This document shows positions 21,201 to 33,800 of a stretch of 64,000 nt of DNA, in pieces. Made by a program: the position numbers and the translations under genes. The stretch is from positions 1,302,001 to 1,366,000 of the forward strand of contig JBBELK010000525.1 of the NCBI GenBank assembly GCA_037783545.1. The letters run 5' to 3'. Every line of letters starts with the position of its first letter. The stretch's first letter is position 1. This stretch comes from Henricia sp. BOLD:AAB3569. Taxonomy: Eukaryota; Echinodermata; Asteroidea; Spinulosida; Echinasteridae. The notes under the pieces were generated by a model that was not told where the DNA came from, searched no databases, and saw only the letters and a program-made list of their open reading frames with translations.

Positions 21201-24200
21201 GCCTCTGACTGACCGGCTGAAGGCAAAAAAAAAGCTTTGCCATTAATCCAACTTTTGCGTGTAACAATTGCATAATGGCTGGCGCCCCGAATTCTCTCAA
21301 ACGGTGCAGTTTAGATTGGTTAAAAAACTACCAATCTAATTAGTTGACCGCATTATTGGTTGTTTCCAACCAATATATTAGTTAACTAGTGACCAATACG
21401 TTGGTTGTTTAGCAACCAATCACATTGGTTGAGCAATGATAAACCAACCCTTTAACCAATACATTGGCCAATAGTGACCAATACGTTGGTTGTCCAGCAA
21501 TTAACTATTCACATTGGTAGAGCAATAAACCAATCATTTAACCAATACATTGGTTGTTTTGACCAATATGTGATGGTTAGTTTTCTAACCAATATTGGCT
21601 GAGAATGTAACCAATCAAGATTTGTTATGGATTGGTTAAATAAACAACCAAGACATGTTGGTTAGTATTCTAACCAATATGGCTTGGCTAAATAAACAAC
21701 CAAGATATGTTGGTTAATATTCTAACCAATATGGATTGGTTAAATAAAAACCAATATATGTTGGTTAGTATTGTAACCAATATGGATTGGTTGACAAAGT
21801 AAGCCATATAAGATTGGTTATTTTAACCAATTTATTGGTTGGACACATATCTACCAACCCAGAGGCGGATCCAGCCTCATTAGAATACAGGAATACAATG
21901 AAATTCAGGGGGTCGGACCCCTGAAACCACATTTTATACTGCGCAGTCTCAAGGTGTGCACGTGGTTCACCAAGATACATGGGTCTTTCCACAGTAATGG
22001 GGTACATTTCTGTAACATTCAAGATCTTAGGTCCCAGTTCACTTCAAATGTCTTAATTTTATCTTTAAATTATCAAGCTAAACTGAGGAAATAACTTTTT
22101 CACCAAGGAGTAAGAAAAATAGTCCTACAACATACATTTGTGAAAACCCCGTGCACAAATTTTCCTATTAGTACGCATGTAACAAAGACGGAAAAAAATG
22201 TCACAAAATGGTCTGTCCACGTTACATACGTAATAGGAAAATTTGTACACAAGCTTTTTAAAAATGTATGTTGTGGCAGCAATTTCTTACCTTTTTGGGC
22301 AAAAGTTATCTCCTGAGAACAAAACAAGGATATTTCTTTAATTCTGAGATAAACTAAAGACATCTGAAAGGAATTATTGACTTATTTTTCAAATGTACCC
22401 CATTACTGTGGACAGACCCACATGTATGTAATTATTGCTTCACCCCTCCCCCAATCTTTAGGCCTATATTAAATGTTGGATTTTGTTTTTCTTTCTTTCT
22501 TTCTCATAGGTTGTTTGGGCTGATTCGTACAAGATAGGGTGTGGTCTCAACTACTGCAGCAGTGTTTCAGGTAGAAGCAATGCTTGGCTTGTCGTCTGTA
22601 ATTACGGACCAGCGTAAGTATAGGCCTATAAAATAGCATCCCTTTTCAAGTTCACATCGCCTTTTTAGATCCTACATTGAACCATAATTATTTCTTCAGA
22701 AATATTCTTAAAAAACCAGATGTATTCTGTTTTCTCAAGGGGGAACTTCTACGACGCGGACACCGGACGGCTGAGTAAGCCTTATGAGACCGGAGAATCA
22801 TGCAGCCAGTGCGACGAAGACGTACCGTTTTGCTTCCGTGGTCTTTGCCGTAAGTATTCAAGTTGGTCCAGATTTTGGCTCGCCTTTCTTCATTCCATTT
22901 TACAGCCAGTCAAATGTGTAAACATCAAGATTGAAAGAAGTATCGAGGTTAAGACACCCGGCTTTGATCTTTGAAGTAACAACACATCGGTTCACTTTAG
23001 AGTCCGGGGTGTTTACGCCATTATGGTATAGCGTATATTTTTCTTACACACCGATCGTAAATTTTGTTACCAAATTACACTGGACCCCGAGTACAAGAAC
23101 TCCTTGAGAAATTTAGCAAAAATAACCAAAATATTCACTGACACCTTATCATATGTGACCGACTCTGCCAAAACCCGACGCTTCTCTGCATTTCCCATAC
23201 GTGATATGGTCCCACAACCTTAAAAAATGGCCTCTGGGACCAACTTGAAAATTTGGCAGAATCAACATCGGGATACATTCAAGATTTGTTTTGTTGTTTG
23301 AACTGTCTCAAAATTCCTCATATTATTGACAAAAAAATAAATAATCAACTAGTTTGTCAAACTTTAAAGACCAATAGCTCCATTTCACTTTTTCTGATCT
23401 GTCATACTTTAATTGGTCATAACTTCGCCAAAAATTATCAAATTTCCTCAAACATGTTTTAAAAGATACCTTTTTGTATGCACACTAAGCTGATACCAAA
23501 ACTTAAATTTTGAATTTTCATCACAAGTGTTGGGTTTTGCTGGAGCCAGTCACATATTTTATCATACACATGGCTCAAGCGAAACCGGAATACATACTTA
23601 AAAGCAAAGGCTCGTCAATGCGCGCGTGAGGCCAAATTCGTGCCACGAAATACGCAGCTCCATGCTTTTGCTATGGAGCTGCGTATTTCGTGGCACGAAT
23701 TTGGCCTCACGCGCGCATTGACGAGCATGCATCCAATAATTTACTCTCAGCTACATTTTCTACCTGTTAAGTTCGAGTGTGGACCCCCCCCCCCCCCCCT
23801 CCCCCCAAATACTATGCCCTTATTGCCGTAAATTTGACATTTTCTAAGTGCTTTATTTATTTGTTTGGATTATTTTACCTCAGATCAATGCAATCCGCAG
23901 GCAAATTCTGACTGTGGTAAGTAATATGCATAAATTTAGAGAATTTGGTCAGTCTATAAACGCATTATTTCTCTCGATAATTCAGAAATTATTACGTTCA
24001 AGCGGGACTATTACATGCCATCTTTGCGAAATAAACGTCCAATAGCTAAAACACCGTTGGGAAACCTATGCAATATTAAATCTATTATATCATTTGCAGA
24101 TGAAACATGTTTTTTTTACGAATTCCAGGAACTAAAGAATAATGTTGATAAACTGCCTTGTATAACTCACTGAAATTTCAGCAACATGGAGATGCAGTAA

Positions 24201-27200
24201 TGCTTCAGAAAACCTTAAATTTCCATGCATGTTTTTTTGTGTTGAGTGGTAAAATCGTTTGCAAACGATTAGACAAAAACATCTTCGGTTGGTAATTTCT
24301 CCCCCAAAAAATACAATTTTCCACTGGGAAAAAACAGGTGGTGTTTGTTAATCCCTGTATACACTGGCACGTTTTCGGCCGACGCGACTCAACTCAACTC
24401 AAGCCAACTGGTGAAAGTCGGTAAGTATACCACTTCACGACTCAAATCGGTGTCAGTTGCTTCTAGTCTATAAAGTTGTCTTAAATATAGATTTATTCGT
24501 TTGAGCCCCGGTGAATTAGAATAAATCTGATTTATCCTTGTTACGTAAGAGCAACGGTTCAGTGCTCTAGGGGGTTGATAAATAAGGGGTGTTCACGGGT
24601 GTTGGGCATTCTCACGTTGCTTGCATACTGCAGCGCACATCGCTAAAATTTGGTGTTTTTCGGAATTTTATCAGTTGCATTGCTGGCCTCAAAGCCGTTG
24701 GTTTGCATAGGTCAGGCGTACGTTTCCACTTTTCCCAATAGGTTTTTGTGGTTTTTCGTATCTGGCAACCAACACAGCACTTTTAAAAATGTGCACATTT
24801 TTAGCAGTCTGAACACACTCGGCGATGATCTTCGGGTTGTTAAGGGGTTTTGCTAAACAGACAATTTTACTTTGCATCGTAACAATCATCAAGTGTTGTC
24901 GTAATTGACGATTGTCGCTTTTAGACAACTTTTTGATCAAAGTGACTGGATTGTACATGATAAGACATGTGAGGTAGCTGAATAAACCAGGTCACAGCTG
25001 CAAGCCGTGATCTTCCCAATAATTATATTGGTGTGATCGTTGATTGTGTTAAAAGGATAACAAGTTTTTTAGCAGTGTTGAAAAACTAGGCCCGACTATC
25101 ACCGACTGACACCAACTCTATAGCCAAGAAGTTGAATTGAGTTGAGTTGAATTGAGTCGCGTCGGCCGAAAGAGTGCCAGTATACCGGGCTTTACAATTG
25201 CATGCTATCAACACTTTTAGTAAGGTATTTCTTGTCAACTTATAAGTAAAATGTTGGATCACTGCTAATGATGTATTGGGGCATAAAGAAAACAGAAAGC
25301 TAAAACATGAAGCCGTCATTTCAAAACTATACACACTTGTAAATTACATTAGATCTATGGATTAAGTTTTTTATGTGTCTCATTAGTCGTAAGTATGAAC
25401 ACATTGAGGTTGTTTGTAAGTTGTTTCCTATTGGTTTTCCCCGTCAGTTTGCACTAAGATATGCAAGAACTGCGGCACTCTGAACCCCAGTAGATGCACG
25501 TGTAGTTGCCCCAATGGCTTTCGCGGAACAGATTGTGGAGGTATGTAGCCTTTCTCTTCTCTATTTTTGTATTAAAAGGGTAGTGTTGATTATGTACATA
25601 TTTCTGTATCAAACCTGCAATGTTTAGTTTTCTAATCGACGCGTCGTCATAGACTTCTAAATCGTGACGTCAGTAATCGCCGTCTAAACATTCGCTGGTA
25701 ATCCGAAACGTCCATTGTTAAAGCGCAGGGGAAAAGTTCACTGGTTTTAGTGTAAACCCAATAACCATGGCAACACACAAAGGGTGATGTTTTCACTTCA
25801 ATTTGCAGCTCGTAGGCTGAATAGACCGTATCGAATAGCTGCCATTTCGTGGGGCACGTTTTGTTACTTAAACCGTTCAACAATGGAAGCACAATATGTG
25901 CAACCATGCATGATTGTCCTCAAGGAACAAAGAAACTGCTCCACGAAATGGCGGCTATTCGATACGGTCTATTGCATGAAGCTTACAAGTGCCTTTAACC
26001 TAAACATCGAGAAACATATAAGTGGGTGGCACCATTGGCAGCGGACGGTCCGAGACACTAGGGAATCCCCTACTCTTCACGAAAGAGTGCTCTTGGGTAT
26101 TTTAGGTAAGTTACGCAGCACACTGGAACAACGGTTTTACATTATTGTAAAACTGTGGTTAATATGGTTAAGTGCCTTGCACAAGGGCACGACCGGGTAT
26201 CGAACCCCCAACACCAAGTTTTTAATGACCCGGCCACTCGGCCACGGATACATAGGCCGCCTCTATCCAGCTTTGAAAGTGTCATTTGCTTTCTCTTTGT
26301 GCAATTCTTGTGCTTTTGCAGTCATTATACTTCAGTCGAAAGTGCCTGGGAAGCTAGCACTTTGCGGACGGAAGTTATAAGTTGTGCAGATGCAACCGAT
26401 GCCAAAACCCCGGAATTATGCTTAATAACTTAAGGAACCATAAACTGATCGCTTGCATTGTATCAATTACATGGATCATGTGGCAATCAGATTGCTTGAA
26501 CATTATTGTCGGGTTTCAGACATGTCGGATGTGATTTTTTTGATTGATAAATCATGAGTCACTAAAACGTGACGCATATCTTGCGGAGACAAAACGGCAA
26601 GTCATTTAAAAGAGGTATTGTTGGACATTTTAAACCTGGGGAAAAAAGGATCGCTAAAATCAAGGCCTAAACTCATCATCTGTACAGATTGGAATTTTAC
26701 AGAATATCTTGTTGATTTTGATTTCAAAGAAAATACATTAGTGAATGATTATTTTAAATGCCTTGAAATCTATTAGCGTAATAGAGCACTAAAGTGAAAA
26801 CGTCACCCTTTGTGTGTTATAACTGTTTCCATGCGCTTGAACTATGGACGTTTCAGATTACCAGCGAATGTTTAGACCAATCACCATGGCAACTGACGTT
26901 ACACTTTATAGTCTATAGGAAGCTTACATGGCTTTTAACCACCCCATTTCATTTTGTAAAAAATGTACCAAATATATACATTTTTACATTCTTCTGTCCA
27001 TGTTAACATAACGATAGTACTTCAAGCAGGCATGTTACCAATGAGCAGTTAAATATCCAATCTTAACTCATGTTTTTTCCCCAGAAATTTGCCGAGACAC
27101 GCATGATTACTGTGGAAGGAACCCAGGCTGGCCTGACGAGTCATTCTGCTCGTTCGACCCCATGGTTCCCATCGGGTGTCCGCTAATGTGCGGCCAGTGC

Positions 27201-28431
27201 AGTAAGTTCGTAGCTCATTTCTGATTAATGTAACTAGCATATGGGAGATTTTTGAAACGCTTCGTGGCGGCAAACAAACCTGTCCTTTTCCGTTGTTTAC
27301 GTCATGGTTAAGCTAAAGTGCGCATGCTCACTGCCATGGGGAGATTCTAGTCTCGTACCCAGACCTGATGGGGATGCTCGCCCACCACATCAGGTCTGGG
27401 TACGAGACTAGGGCGATTCACAATGCAGGCGCCACCAAGAGTCTGGCTACTTTCGCTGTACATCATAAGTCGACAGCACATAATTGAGCCCAATGACCAG
27501 GGAAACTAATATGAAGTAGCAATGTCGATGATATGTGCGCTACATTTAAAACAATCCACATGATTATTTTTTAAGCATTTGTTTTTGTATTGTCCCTTTT
27601 CCATCATTTTAGGAGCTCGAGACAGAAATTACAGCTGCGGTAAGTTTTTATTTCAAATAATGTTACATCAATTAAAGTTTATAAAACCGAGAATTATTTG
27701 TGGGGTTTAATTAAATATAGATTATTAGGCCAATTACAACTGCCCAGTAAGTTGATGATTGAGGACTGCATGTTTCTAGATTCGCTAGTTTCCAGCCGCA
27801 CACACTGGGCGCTGGATGGAACAGGCTAATTTGTTTGCGCCCTCATTGGCCAAAATGTTTTACGCAACGAGGTCACGTCTTTTTCTAGTTAACGCACGTA
27901 AAAACATTTATTTTTTGCATTGGATATGAGCGTTAACATACTTTGCAGTAAGCAACCCACAATGCTCCGCGGTTCTGTATGTGACCTTTTCGTCACGTGT
28001 TTTCGTCACAGAAATCTGCGAAGGCACGTCAGCCCATATACCAGCGCCCAGTATGGGCGGCTGGGAACGAGCCAAGTTTCTGAAGGGAGACTTTTGAGAC
28101 GCTTGGTGGCAGCAAACAAGCCGGTCCTTGTCCATTGTCCATACGTCATAGTGAGCATGCGCACTTTAGCTTAAATGTGACGTAATCAATGGAAAAGGGT
28201 GGATTCGTTTGCTGCGACCACCCTTTTCAATTGAATGCAGTTCAGTTGAGTTTCGTGTCTTATACCCACCCCACCCCAGCTAACCCAAATGGATCCAGTG
28301 CACCACGCCCGCCATCTGGAGGAGGAACAGTTACCAAGCCCAAGCCAAAGAAGAAGAAGAAGAAGAACAAAAAGGGAAAGAAAAACAAGAAAAGAGGAGG
28401 CAAGAAAAAGAAGGGTCGACGCCCACAGTAA
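18244..28431 (+). CDS. Secreted CAP / EGF-like / ShK-like protein with Lys-rich tail (gene 2)
   Basis: Nine exons joined in frame give 388 aa: 18244-18525, 19309-19557, 22510-22613, 22740-22849, 23884-23916, 25448-25540, 27085-27201, 27613-27639, 28280-28431. Exons 1-8 correspond one to one with gene 1, and exons 3, 6, 7 and 8 have identical lengths (104, 93, 117, 27). Residues 1-20 are a signal peptide. The CAP domain has His77, Glu156 and His174, with Gln131 in the GQN motif. An EGF-like module covers 261-290 and an ShK-like module about 293-329. The last exon has no hemopexin: a short Asn-Pro/Ser/Pro stretch is followed by about 30 residues that are nearly all Lys, Arg and Gly, ending in Gln. 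The basic tail may bind heparan sulfate or other anionic matrix (inference). AATAAA at 28430-28435 overlaps the stop codon. Confidence 0.85.
21300..21850. repeat. AACCAAT / ATTGGTT palindromic short-unit repeat array, gene 2 intron 2
   Basis: About 550 bp are built from AACCAAT and its complement ATTGGTT, alternating with spacers such as ATATG, ACATTGG and TAAATAAACAACC. In the second half longer units of about 45-60 bp repeat in tandem (a TGGTTAATATTCTAACCAAT-type unit followed by ATGGATTGGTTAAATAAA). Many small stems are possible. There is no coding potential. Confidence 0.8.
21981..22419. mobile_element. Palindromic element with GGGTCTTTCC ends and ACAT duplication, gene 2 intron 2
   Basis: It runs from GGGTCTTTCCAC to GTGGACAGACCC and is flanked on both sides by ACAT (21977-21980 and 22420-22423). 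The arms are about 200 bp; for example CCTATTAGTACGCATGTAAC on the left faces GTTACATACGTAATAGG on the right. The same family inserted in a LINE at 59509-59938, also with a 4-bp duplication. It is non-coding. Confidence 0.85.
23598..23730. mobile_element. Near-perfect hairpin element (GCTCGTCAATG family), gene 2 intron 4
   Basis: The arm 23610-23663 is exactly reverse-complementary to 23673-23726: 54 bp, no mismatch, with a 9-base loop. A TTAA precedes it at 23598; the right TTAA is missing, so that side is truncated. Full copies lie at 29156, 31291 and 35473, and half copies at 13971 and 39857. Confidence 0.9.
24354..25188. mobile_element. Fold-back element with CGGCCGACGCGACTCAA arms, gene 2 intron 5
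   Basis: The left end (GTATAC, CTGGCAC, then CGGCCGACGCGACTCAACTC) is inverted at 25120-25188 (GAGTTGAATTGAGTCGCG, TCGGCCG, GTGCCAG, GTATAC). The arms are about 60 bp plus weaker inner pairing, and the middle is about 700 bp of AT-rich sequence without a recognisable protein. Confidence 0.75.
25822..25972. mobile_element. Hairpin MITE, TAGACCGTATCGAATAGC family, gene 2 intron 6
   Basis: The left end TAGACCGTATCGAATAGC pairs with the right end GCTATTCGATACGGTCTA, with further pairing inside (CCATTTCGTGGGGCA with TGCTCCACGAAATGG). Related copies lie at 38391, 49139 and 55298. It is non-coding. Confidence 0.8.
26030..26250 (-). mobile_element. tRNA-derived SINE (reverse orientation), gene 2 intron 6
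   Basis: On the minus strand an A box (TGGCCGAGTGG) is followed by a B-box-like GGGGGTTCGATACCC and a body with 'cttgtgcaaggcactta', the same core as the SINEs at 11714 and 57811. It ends near 26030. Confidence 0.7.
27347..27411. repeat. Perfect 24-bp-arm hairpin, gene 2 intron 7
   Basis: 27347-27370 is exactly complementary to 27388-27411, with a 17-base loop. It follows a partial copy of the repeat seen again at 28080-28235 ('cgctt.gtggc.gcaaacaa', 'gcgcatgctcac'). Confidence 0.85.
28080..28235. mobile_element. Palindromic repeat just before the last exon of gene 2
   Basis: The left 'ggtggcagcaaac' pairs with the right 'gtttgctgcgaccacc', and the centre pairs around 'catgcgcactttagct'. 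A half copy is at about 27249-27345. It ends 45 bases before the acceptor of gene 2 exon 9. Confidence 0.6.
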
Positions 28432-28716
28432 TAAACAGACAGTGTATTGCGACAAATTTTGATGACGCAAATTAAGTCTCAACTGATTGGGAAGATATTT
28501 TCTCACGTGCATTGGCAAAATGCAACAACTGACAATTTCTTATAATTGTCTTTTTTATGCCTCCATTTAGAATCATCTAAGTCCATGTTGTACATAGAAG
28601 CAATGTAGCAAGGGTTGTACTCGCGTCCATCACAAGTCTGGTGATGACAAAAATTCAAATCCATCACGTCAAGTCCTTCACAAGTTCACCACATGAACCA
28701 GGTACCATGGTACCAC

Positions 28717-29090
28717 GGGGCATCGTGGCCGAGCGGTCTAGTGATCCGAACTCAAGACCTTGGTTAATTCTGCAGGTCGTGGTTTCGAATCCGGGTCTGC
28801 CCGCGTCCATTGTGCGTGTGCCCTTTGCCAAGGCACTTTGTCAAGGCACGTTGCCATGAGATGCCTCCATCCCCCCAGGAGGAAATTGATATACCTGTGA
28901 GGGTAGTGAAAGCTGATGTGTTTGATTAGTTCCTGTGCGCGTAAGCTGCACGGGACTGCATGCTCCCCAGGGGGTTGAGAAGGATTAAGGAATGATATTA
29001 CAGAGCCCAATGAGCGGGATGATAATGTGACAGCGCCTTGAGCATCCTTGGGATGGATATGTGCACGATATAAATGTCATCATCATCACC
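28717..29090 (+). mobile_element. tRNA-derived SINE
   Basis: The head has an A box (TGGCCGAGCGG) and a B box (GGTTTCGAATCC), as in a Leu/Ser-type tRNA. The body contains 'ccaaggcactttg' and ends near 'gcacgatataaatgtcatcat', a common tail form for tRNA SINEs. It is longer (about 370 bp) than the copy at 11714 and has a different body. Confidence 0.75.
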
Positions 29091-29155
29091 ATAATCACAA
29101 GTCCAGTTTCAGACAACGAAGGATAAACACACACCAAAGAATGTCTTTGTTGCTG

Positions 29156-29297
29156 TTAAAAGCAGAGGCTTGTCAATGCGTGCGTGAGGCCAAATTCGTG
29201 CCACGAAATATACGCAGCTTCATAGCAAAGGAATGGAGCTGCATGTTAGTGGCACTAATTTGGCCTCACGCGCGCATTGACGAGCCTCTGCCTTTAA
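29156..29297. mobile_element. Hairpin element, GCTCGTCAATG family, TTAA flanked
   Basis: It has TTAA at both ends (29156-29159 and 29294-29297) and inverted arms starting GCAGAGGCTTGTCAATGCG. The arms carry several mismatches, so this copy looks older than those at 23598 and 31291. Confidence 0.8.
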
Positions 29298-30851
29298 TTT
29301 GAATGGCTTGTCATTATAGCCTTTTGCATGTTTCACATGTCTTGAATAGCATCTGGTGTACTGACGTACTTCCTTTCACATGCACACTTAGTATCCACTT
29401 GACCAGACTAAATTGTTGGTGCTATGTGGTGCACACGGCAGGTGTGAAGTACAGAATCAATACCGTATTCACCGTATAGGAGTGAATGGCATAAATCAAC
29501 TGTTGGCTGCTATAGGTATTGGCATGCGCCACATAGCAATAACAGCGTAGTATGTGCAAATGTTACACGCAACCGGCCAATTATAAGACTCGGGGACTTG
29601 TGGTGATTTGTGATGCACTAGACTACAACCCAGCTTTACGAATCCATTATGTGTATAGGGTCGGTACTATGAAGAACGCCCCAAATTAATTTGGTTTTGT
29701 TTCTTTTATGTATAATTATTTCACTTGCAGAACCCATGAAACTCGTGGTCATTCTTTCTGTGTATAGGGTAATTAATCTTTTCCCAAAGCACTTGTGGCC
29801 TTATATAACATGCATGTGTCTCAAAGAGATTTTCCTGAATTTTATGTATACTCCTTGTATATTTTACGCGAATTACGAATTTTATTTCGATAGACTCTTT
29901 GCACGGAGCTATCATAGAATACAACCACACTGGTGCCACGTATCTGGCACGAGTATTAAAGCACTCTGTATATTTCCATTACAAAACTGCTCCCAACATG
30001 GCATCTGGCGCAAAGGGTCTATAAGCGTTGCGTTCATATATTCACTGCACTATAATAATGTATTCATAATAAAGATAGAAATTGTAAATGCCAAGTTATT
30101 TGATAAATATTTTATTTGATTGTCACCCAATCCAAATTCAGTCAATTACAAAAAAACAACCCGCCATATTTAAGTCGACAAACAATAAAATGTGAATGAT
30201 TTCAATTAAATTCTAAGACAATTAAACGTTGTTTAGAATCAAAGCAATCTGTAAAACAAATACTTTCTGAAGATCATCTTTTATCATTGTTGAAACTGAT
30301 CGTATAAATTATACCCTCTTAACCACTTAGTTTTGGTTTAACTGGAAATTTTAATTACAGTGATAGATTTTAAATTTGAAAATCAATCAAGAGAAATAAT
30401 AAATACCACATATATATTATTTCAAAAATAAATACATTTATAAAAAATGTAACTATAATTATCCGCAATTTGCGAAACGTTGCAATTTCAAAATTGAAAA
30501 ATAATTTGCATCCGGCATGTGTTTGCACGGGGGAGGGACAGCCCGTTTAAACAGTCCTCATGATAAACACGGCTAATAGGTGTCCTTAAATATCATTTTC
30601 CCCTCTCTTTTCGGTATATGCACAGGCTGACATTTTGCAGTATATATTTGGACATAACTCGTGATTATACTCTTACAATGCACTTGATACATTTGATAAA
30701 TTATGCATTCAGCAAACATGATAAATACAAAAAATGTAGTTGTCATGTTTAATAAATTACTTAGGTATATGCTAATTAGCATATGGCTGCTTCATATGGT
30801 ATTGTACATTTTATAATATGTAGTACTTTCCGAGTCTAGACTCCCGACGCC

Positions 30852-33800
30852 TCATGGCCTGTCTGCCGGTGGGCAAAAGAGAATCTCCTCAGCAAAGTTT
30901 TGTGGGTAGCCCCTGACGGCGACAAATGATGACGTGTCATAGTCGAACACGTACCTGTGATATTCCTGTCCAATCAGCACGTTTGCAAACCCTAGAAGAA
31001 AATGAAGTTAAAATCAATACATTTATACGTGCTCACTTGTCTGGTATTCCAATAACAGGTGTACATACCATCCGAAGGATGTAGCAGCGTGGTTTAGCAC
31101 TTTGCTCAAAAGTGAAAGCACAACGACTGTGCACCTAGCTATTATTTTCAGATAGTTTTATTTTACCATGACTTTTTGAAGAAAAAAAAATCATATTCCA
31201 GGACAACAAAATTCAAACACAGCAATCACAGCTTGTGAAAAAAGTGGGAAATGTCCAACAGTATATTTCAGATGTCAACGTCTGGTAAATTTAACAAAGG
31301 CACAGGATCTTCAGCAATGCACGCGCGCCAATTTCGTGCCACGAAATACGCAGCTCCATGCCTTTGCTATGGAGCTGCGTATTTCGTGGCACGAATTTGG
31401 CGCGCGCGCATTGCTGACGAGCCTGTGCGCATTGATTATAAAATGTAGAAATTAATTTAATTTAATTTTATTTATTATTTCTATAAGGGTAATTCAGCTA
31501 TAACAGCAGCACATGCAACAATAGAATCTCAATACACAATTGCATCAGACAAAATTAATAGCACCACTGAAAGAATGTCCAAAAAGCGAACCTAATCAAT
31601 GTCTATAAGTATGTAGTGACTCTCCTAAAATGAAACAAAAACTAACCTTTGTCGTAAAATGCTGAAGTTGGCCGGCCAGCAACACCCTCGAAAACGCTGC
31701 TGACTTTCACCGAAGATGGGGACAGTTCGAGTCTGTTCTCATCGAATGTATACACAGCCCTTCCCTTGATGAGGTAGGAGAACCCGATGTTTTCTAGGTG
31801 TACCACCCCCGTGACGAATTTGGGAAAGCCTAGTACCCTGACGTTTTGAGGGAAATCCGTGTTCTTTTCCGGATTGACGTCCTTCTGTTGAAAACGCGGT
31901 GAATTTGGAGTGGACGATTTTGCTACTTCGTAGATCCAGTAATTCTTCCCTGTTACGGAAAATGAGGAATTTGTTGGTGAGTTTGCTGATTAATTTCTGT
32001 TCAGTTATTATTTGGGGCATATTTTGGTGTGGGTTTGGCGTAGCGGAAACGACGTCTGATGTATAAATTTCTTAAATTTAGCACGGCGAGTTTTTTACCG
32101 CTTAAATTGCCGTGCCACAACCACACGCGCGCGTGCACACTGCGCCATTTGAATTGGCGTGCCACGCAATAAATACTGTACTGCCGCGCGAAACAACCAC
32201 AACCATGCATTCTTGTTCTCGTTACGAATTCACGGAGTTCACATTATGCGAATTGTAGGCCAGACCAGATGTAGTACATGTAGGTTTAGATCAGATTTTG
32301 ACACTAGAAAAAGTAATTCAAAAAGAATTCCGTACTCGGACGTCACTATTTTTACCAAATTCTATGTAACGGGGATAAACAATAAATTGGTCTAAAAATT
32401 TGTGGAATGACTCTACCGGCCAAATATCATAAGATTAGGAAACTGACAAGTGGCCATGTTTAGTGTGTAGGGTACGAGCATGAGTTGTTGAATTCCATAT
32501 CCGGCCACTAGTAATGATTGACCTTGTTATGACCTATAAATCATATAATGAGCCAGTTTAATGATAAATATTTAAAAAAAGGATGTGAAAATGTTGGTAG
32601 TTTTTTTTTTAAAAACGAGGTTTTGTGCATTGGGTCCCAGACAGTGGCCGGATATGTAGAAATTCTTTCCTTGCATGTTTTTTTTGTATAAACGGTGATC
32701 CTACATTATTTGTGTTAGCCAATTGCTCAGAATTATAACCCAATTTGTAAAACATTAATTTATCATTTGGCTAAAATAGCCAATATATTGCTAAAATATT
32801 GCAATATTTTGCAATATTTTGCTAAATATTGATTGAGAACTTAGTTTAAAAACTTGAAGTTACCTTTAAGTACAATGACCGAGCCGCTCTTTTCATACAC
32901 TGCCTTGACTCCAGACTTGGGGAACTTTGGGAAGATATCCCGCGGGGATTGACCCTCGGGTGGGGAGAGGAGATTACGGTTCACGTCGAACCGCCATAGC
33001 AGATTATTCTACAAGTAGGGAAAATGTCAGACAGAATTAAAGGAGCATGTCCGTGGTGTACATTCAGTTAACAAATTGATACATTGTGATGGACGGTTAA
33101 AAGAACTTTTCGAATTGTATTGTACATGTATGTAGCCCAAACAATGCTTGTCAAATGTTTAGCAAGCAGTCTTTTCTTTAATAAAAGAAAAGATGGTGCA
33201 GTCATGATTTAGTGAAAAGGGTTAAAGGTTTCCATATCATTTGCACGATGCAAACCCTTTTTTTGTGGATTTCTTGAATAAGGGCATAATATATTTAAAG
33301 ATGAATGTTTATTGAATCACAAATTGTATGTCCAGATTTTCTTTTCTTTAATTTTCACTGTGAATTCACACAATGCACTATGAGCCCACCCACGTGTATT
33401 GCAAAATAAATGAAAGTTTCAATATGCTGCACACTATATGCCTGTATGATTTAACATGTTTAAAGGTAGAGCACATCATTTACAATGACTCCAATTTGTT
33501 TTACGATTTGACAAGAAAAACCTTACTAAAAAAAGTGTTAATAACAATATTGTACCAAACACCACATCATTTTATTTCAGTCCAAACTGGTATTTTGTGT
33601 GAGAAATTTACAACTGAAAGTGGTTTTCTAAAGACCTTTTCACCATTCTTACCCCAAACATGTAATACTGGTCGTTGATGACAGCGGTTGCGTCAAATGT
33701 GGTGTTACAGTGTGGCCGAGTCGCAATCATTGGCTGTTCAGTTACCGAATGGCCGGTGTTGGGTCCTGGGAGGGTAAACAATAAATTAAAGGCATTCATG

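Larger units (their letters stand above)
28432..30851. other. Convergent intergenic region between gene 2 and MMP-A
   Basis: It holds a SINE (about 28717-29090) and a hairpin element (29156-29297). The rest is AT-rich with no exon-like signal. No hemopexin-like reading frame was seen downstream of the gene 2 stop on the plus strand. Possible polyadenylation signals for MMP-A on the minus strand are a TATAAA variant at 30810-30815 and an AATAAA at 30111-30116. Confidence 0.6.

Noticed and set aside
21300..21850. CRISPR-like array
   Set aside because: Repeats are short, degenerate and palindromic, with no unique spacers, in a eukaryotic intron.
25784..26380. 198-codon plus-strand open frame
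   Set aside because: Runs through a hairpin MITE and a reversed SINE in gene 2 intron 6; no domain.
29691..30119. 142-codon open frame downstream of gene 2
   Set aside because: AT-rich, hydrophobic by composition, no hemopexin or other motif, no matching splice sites.
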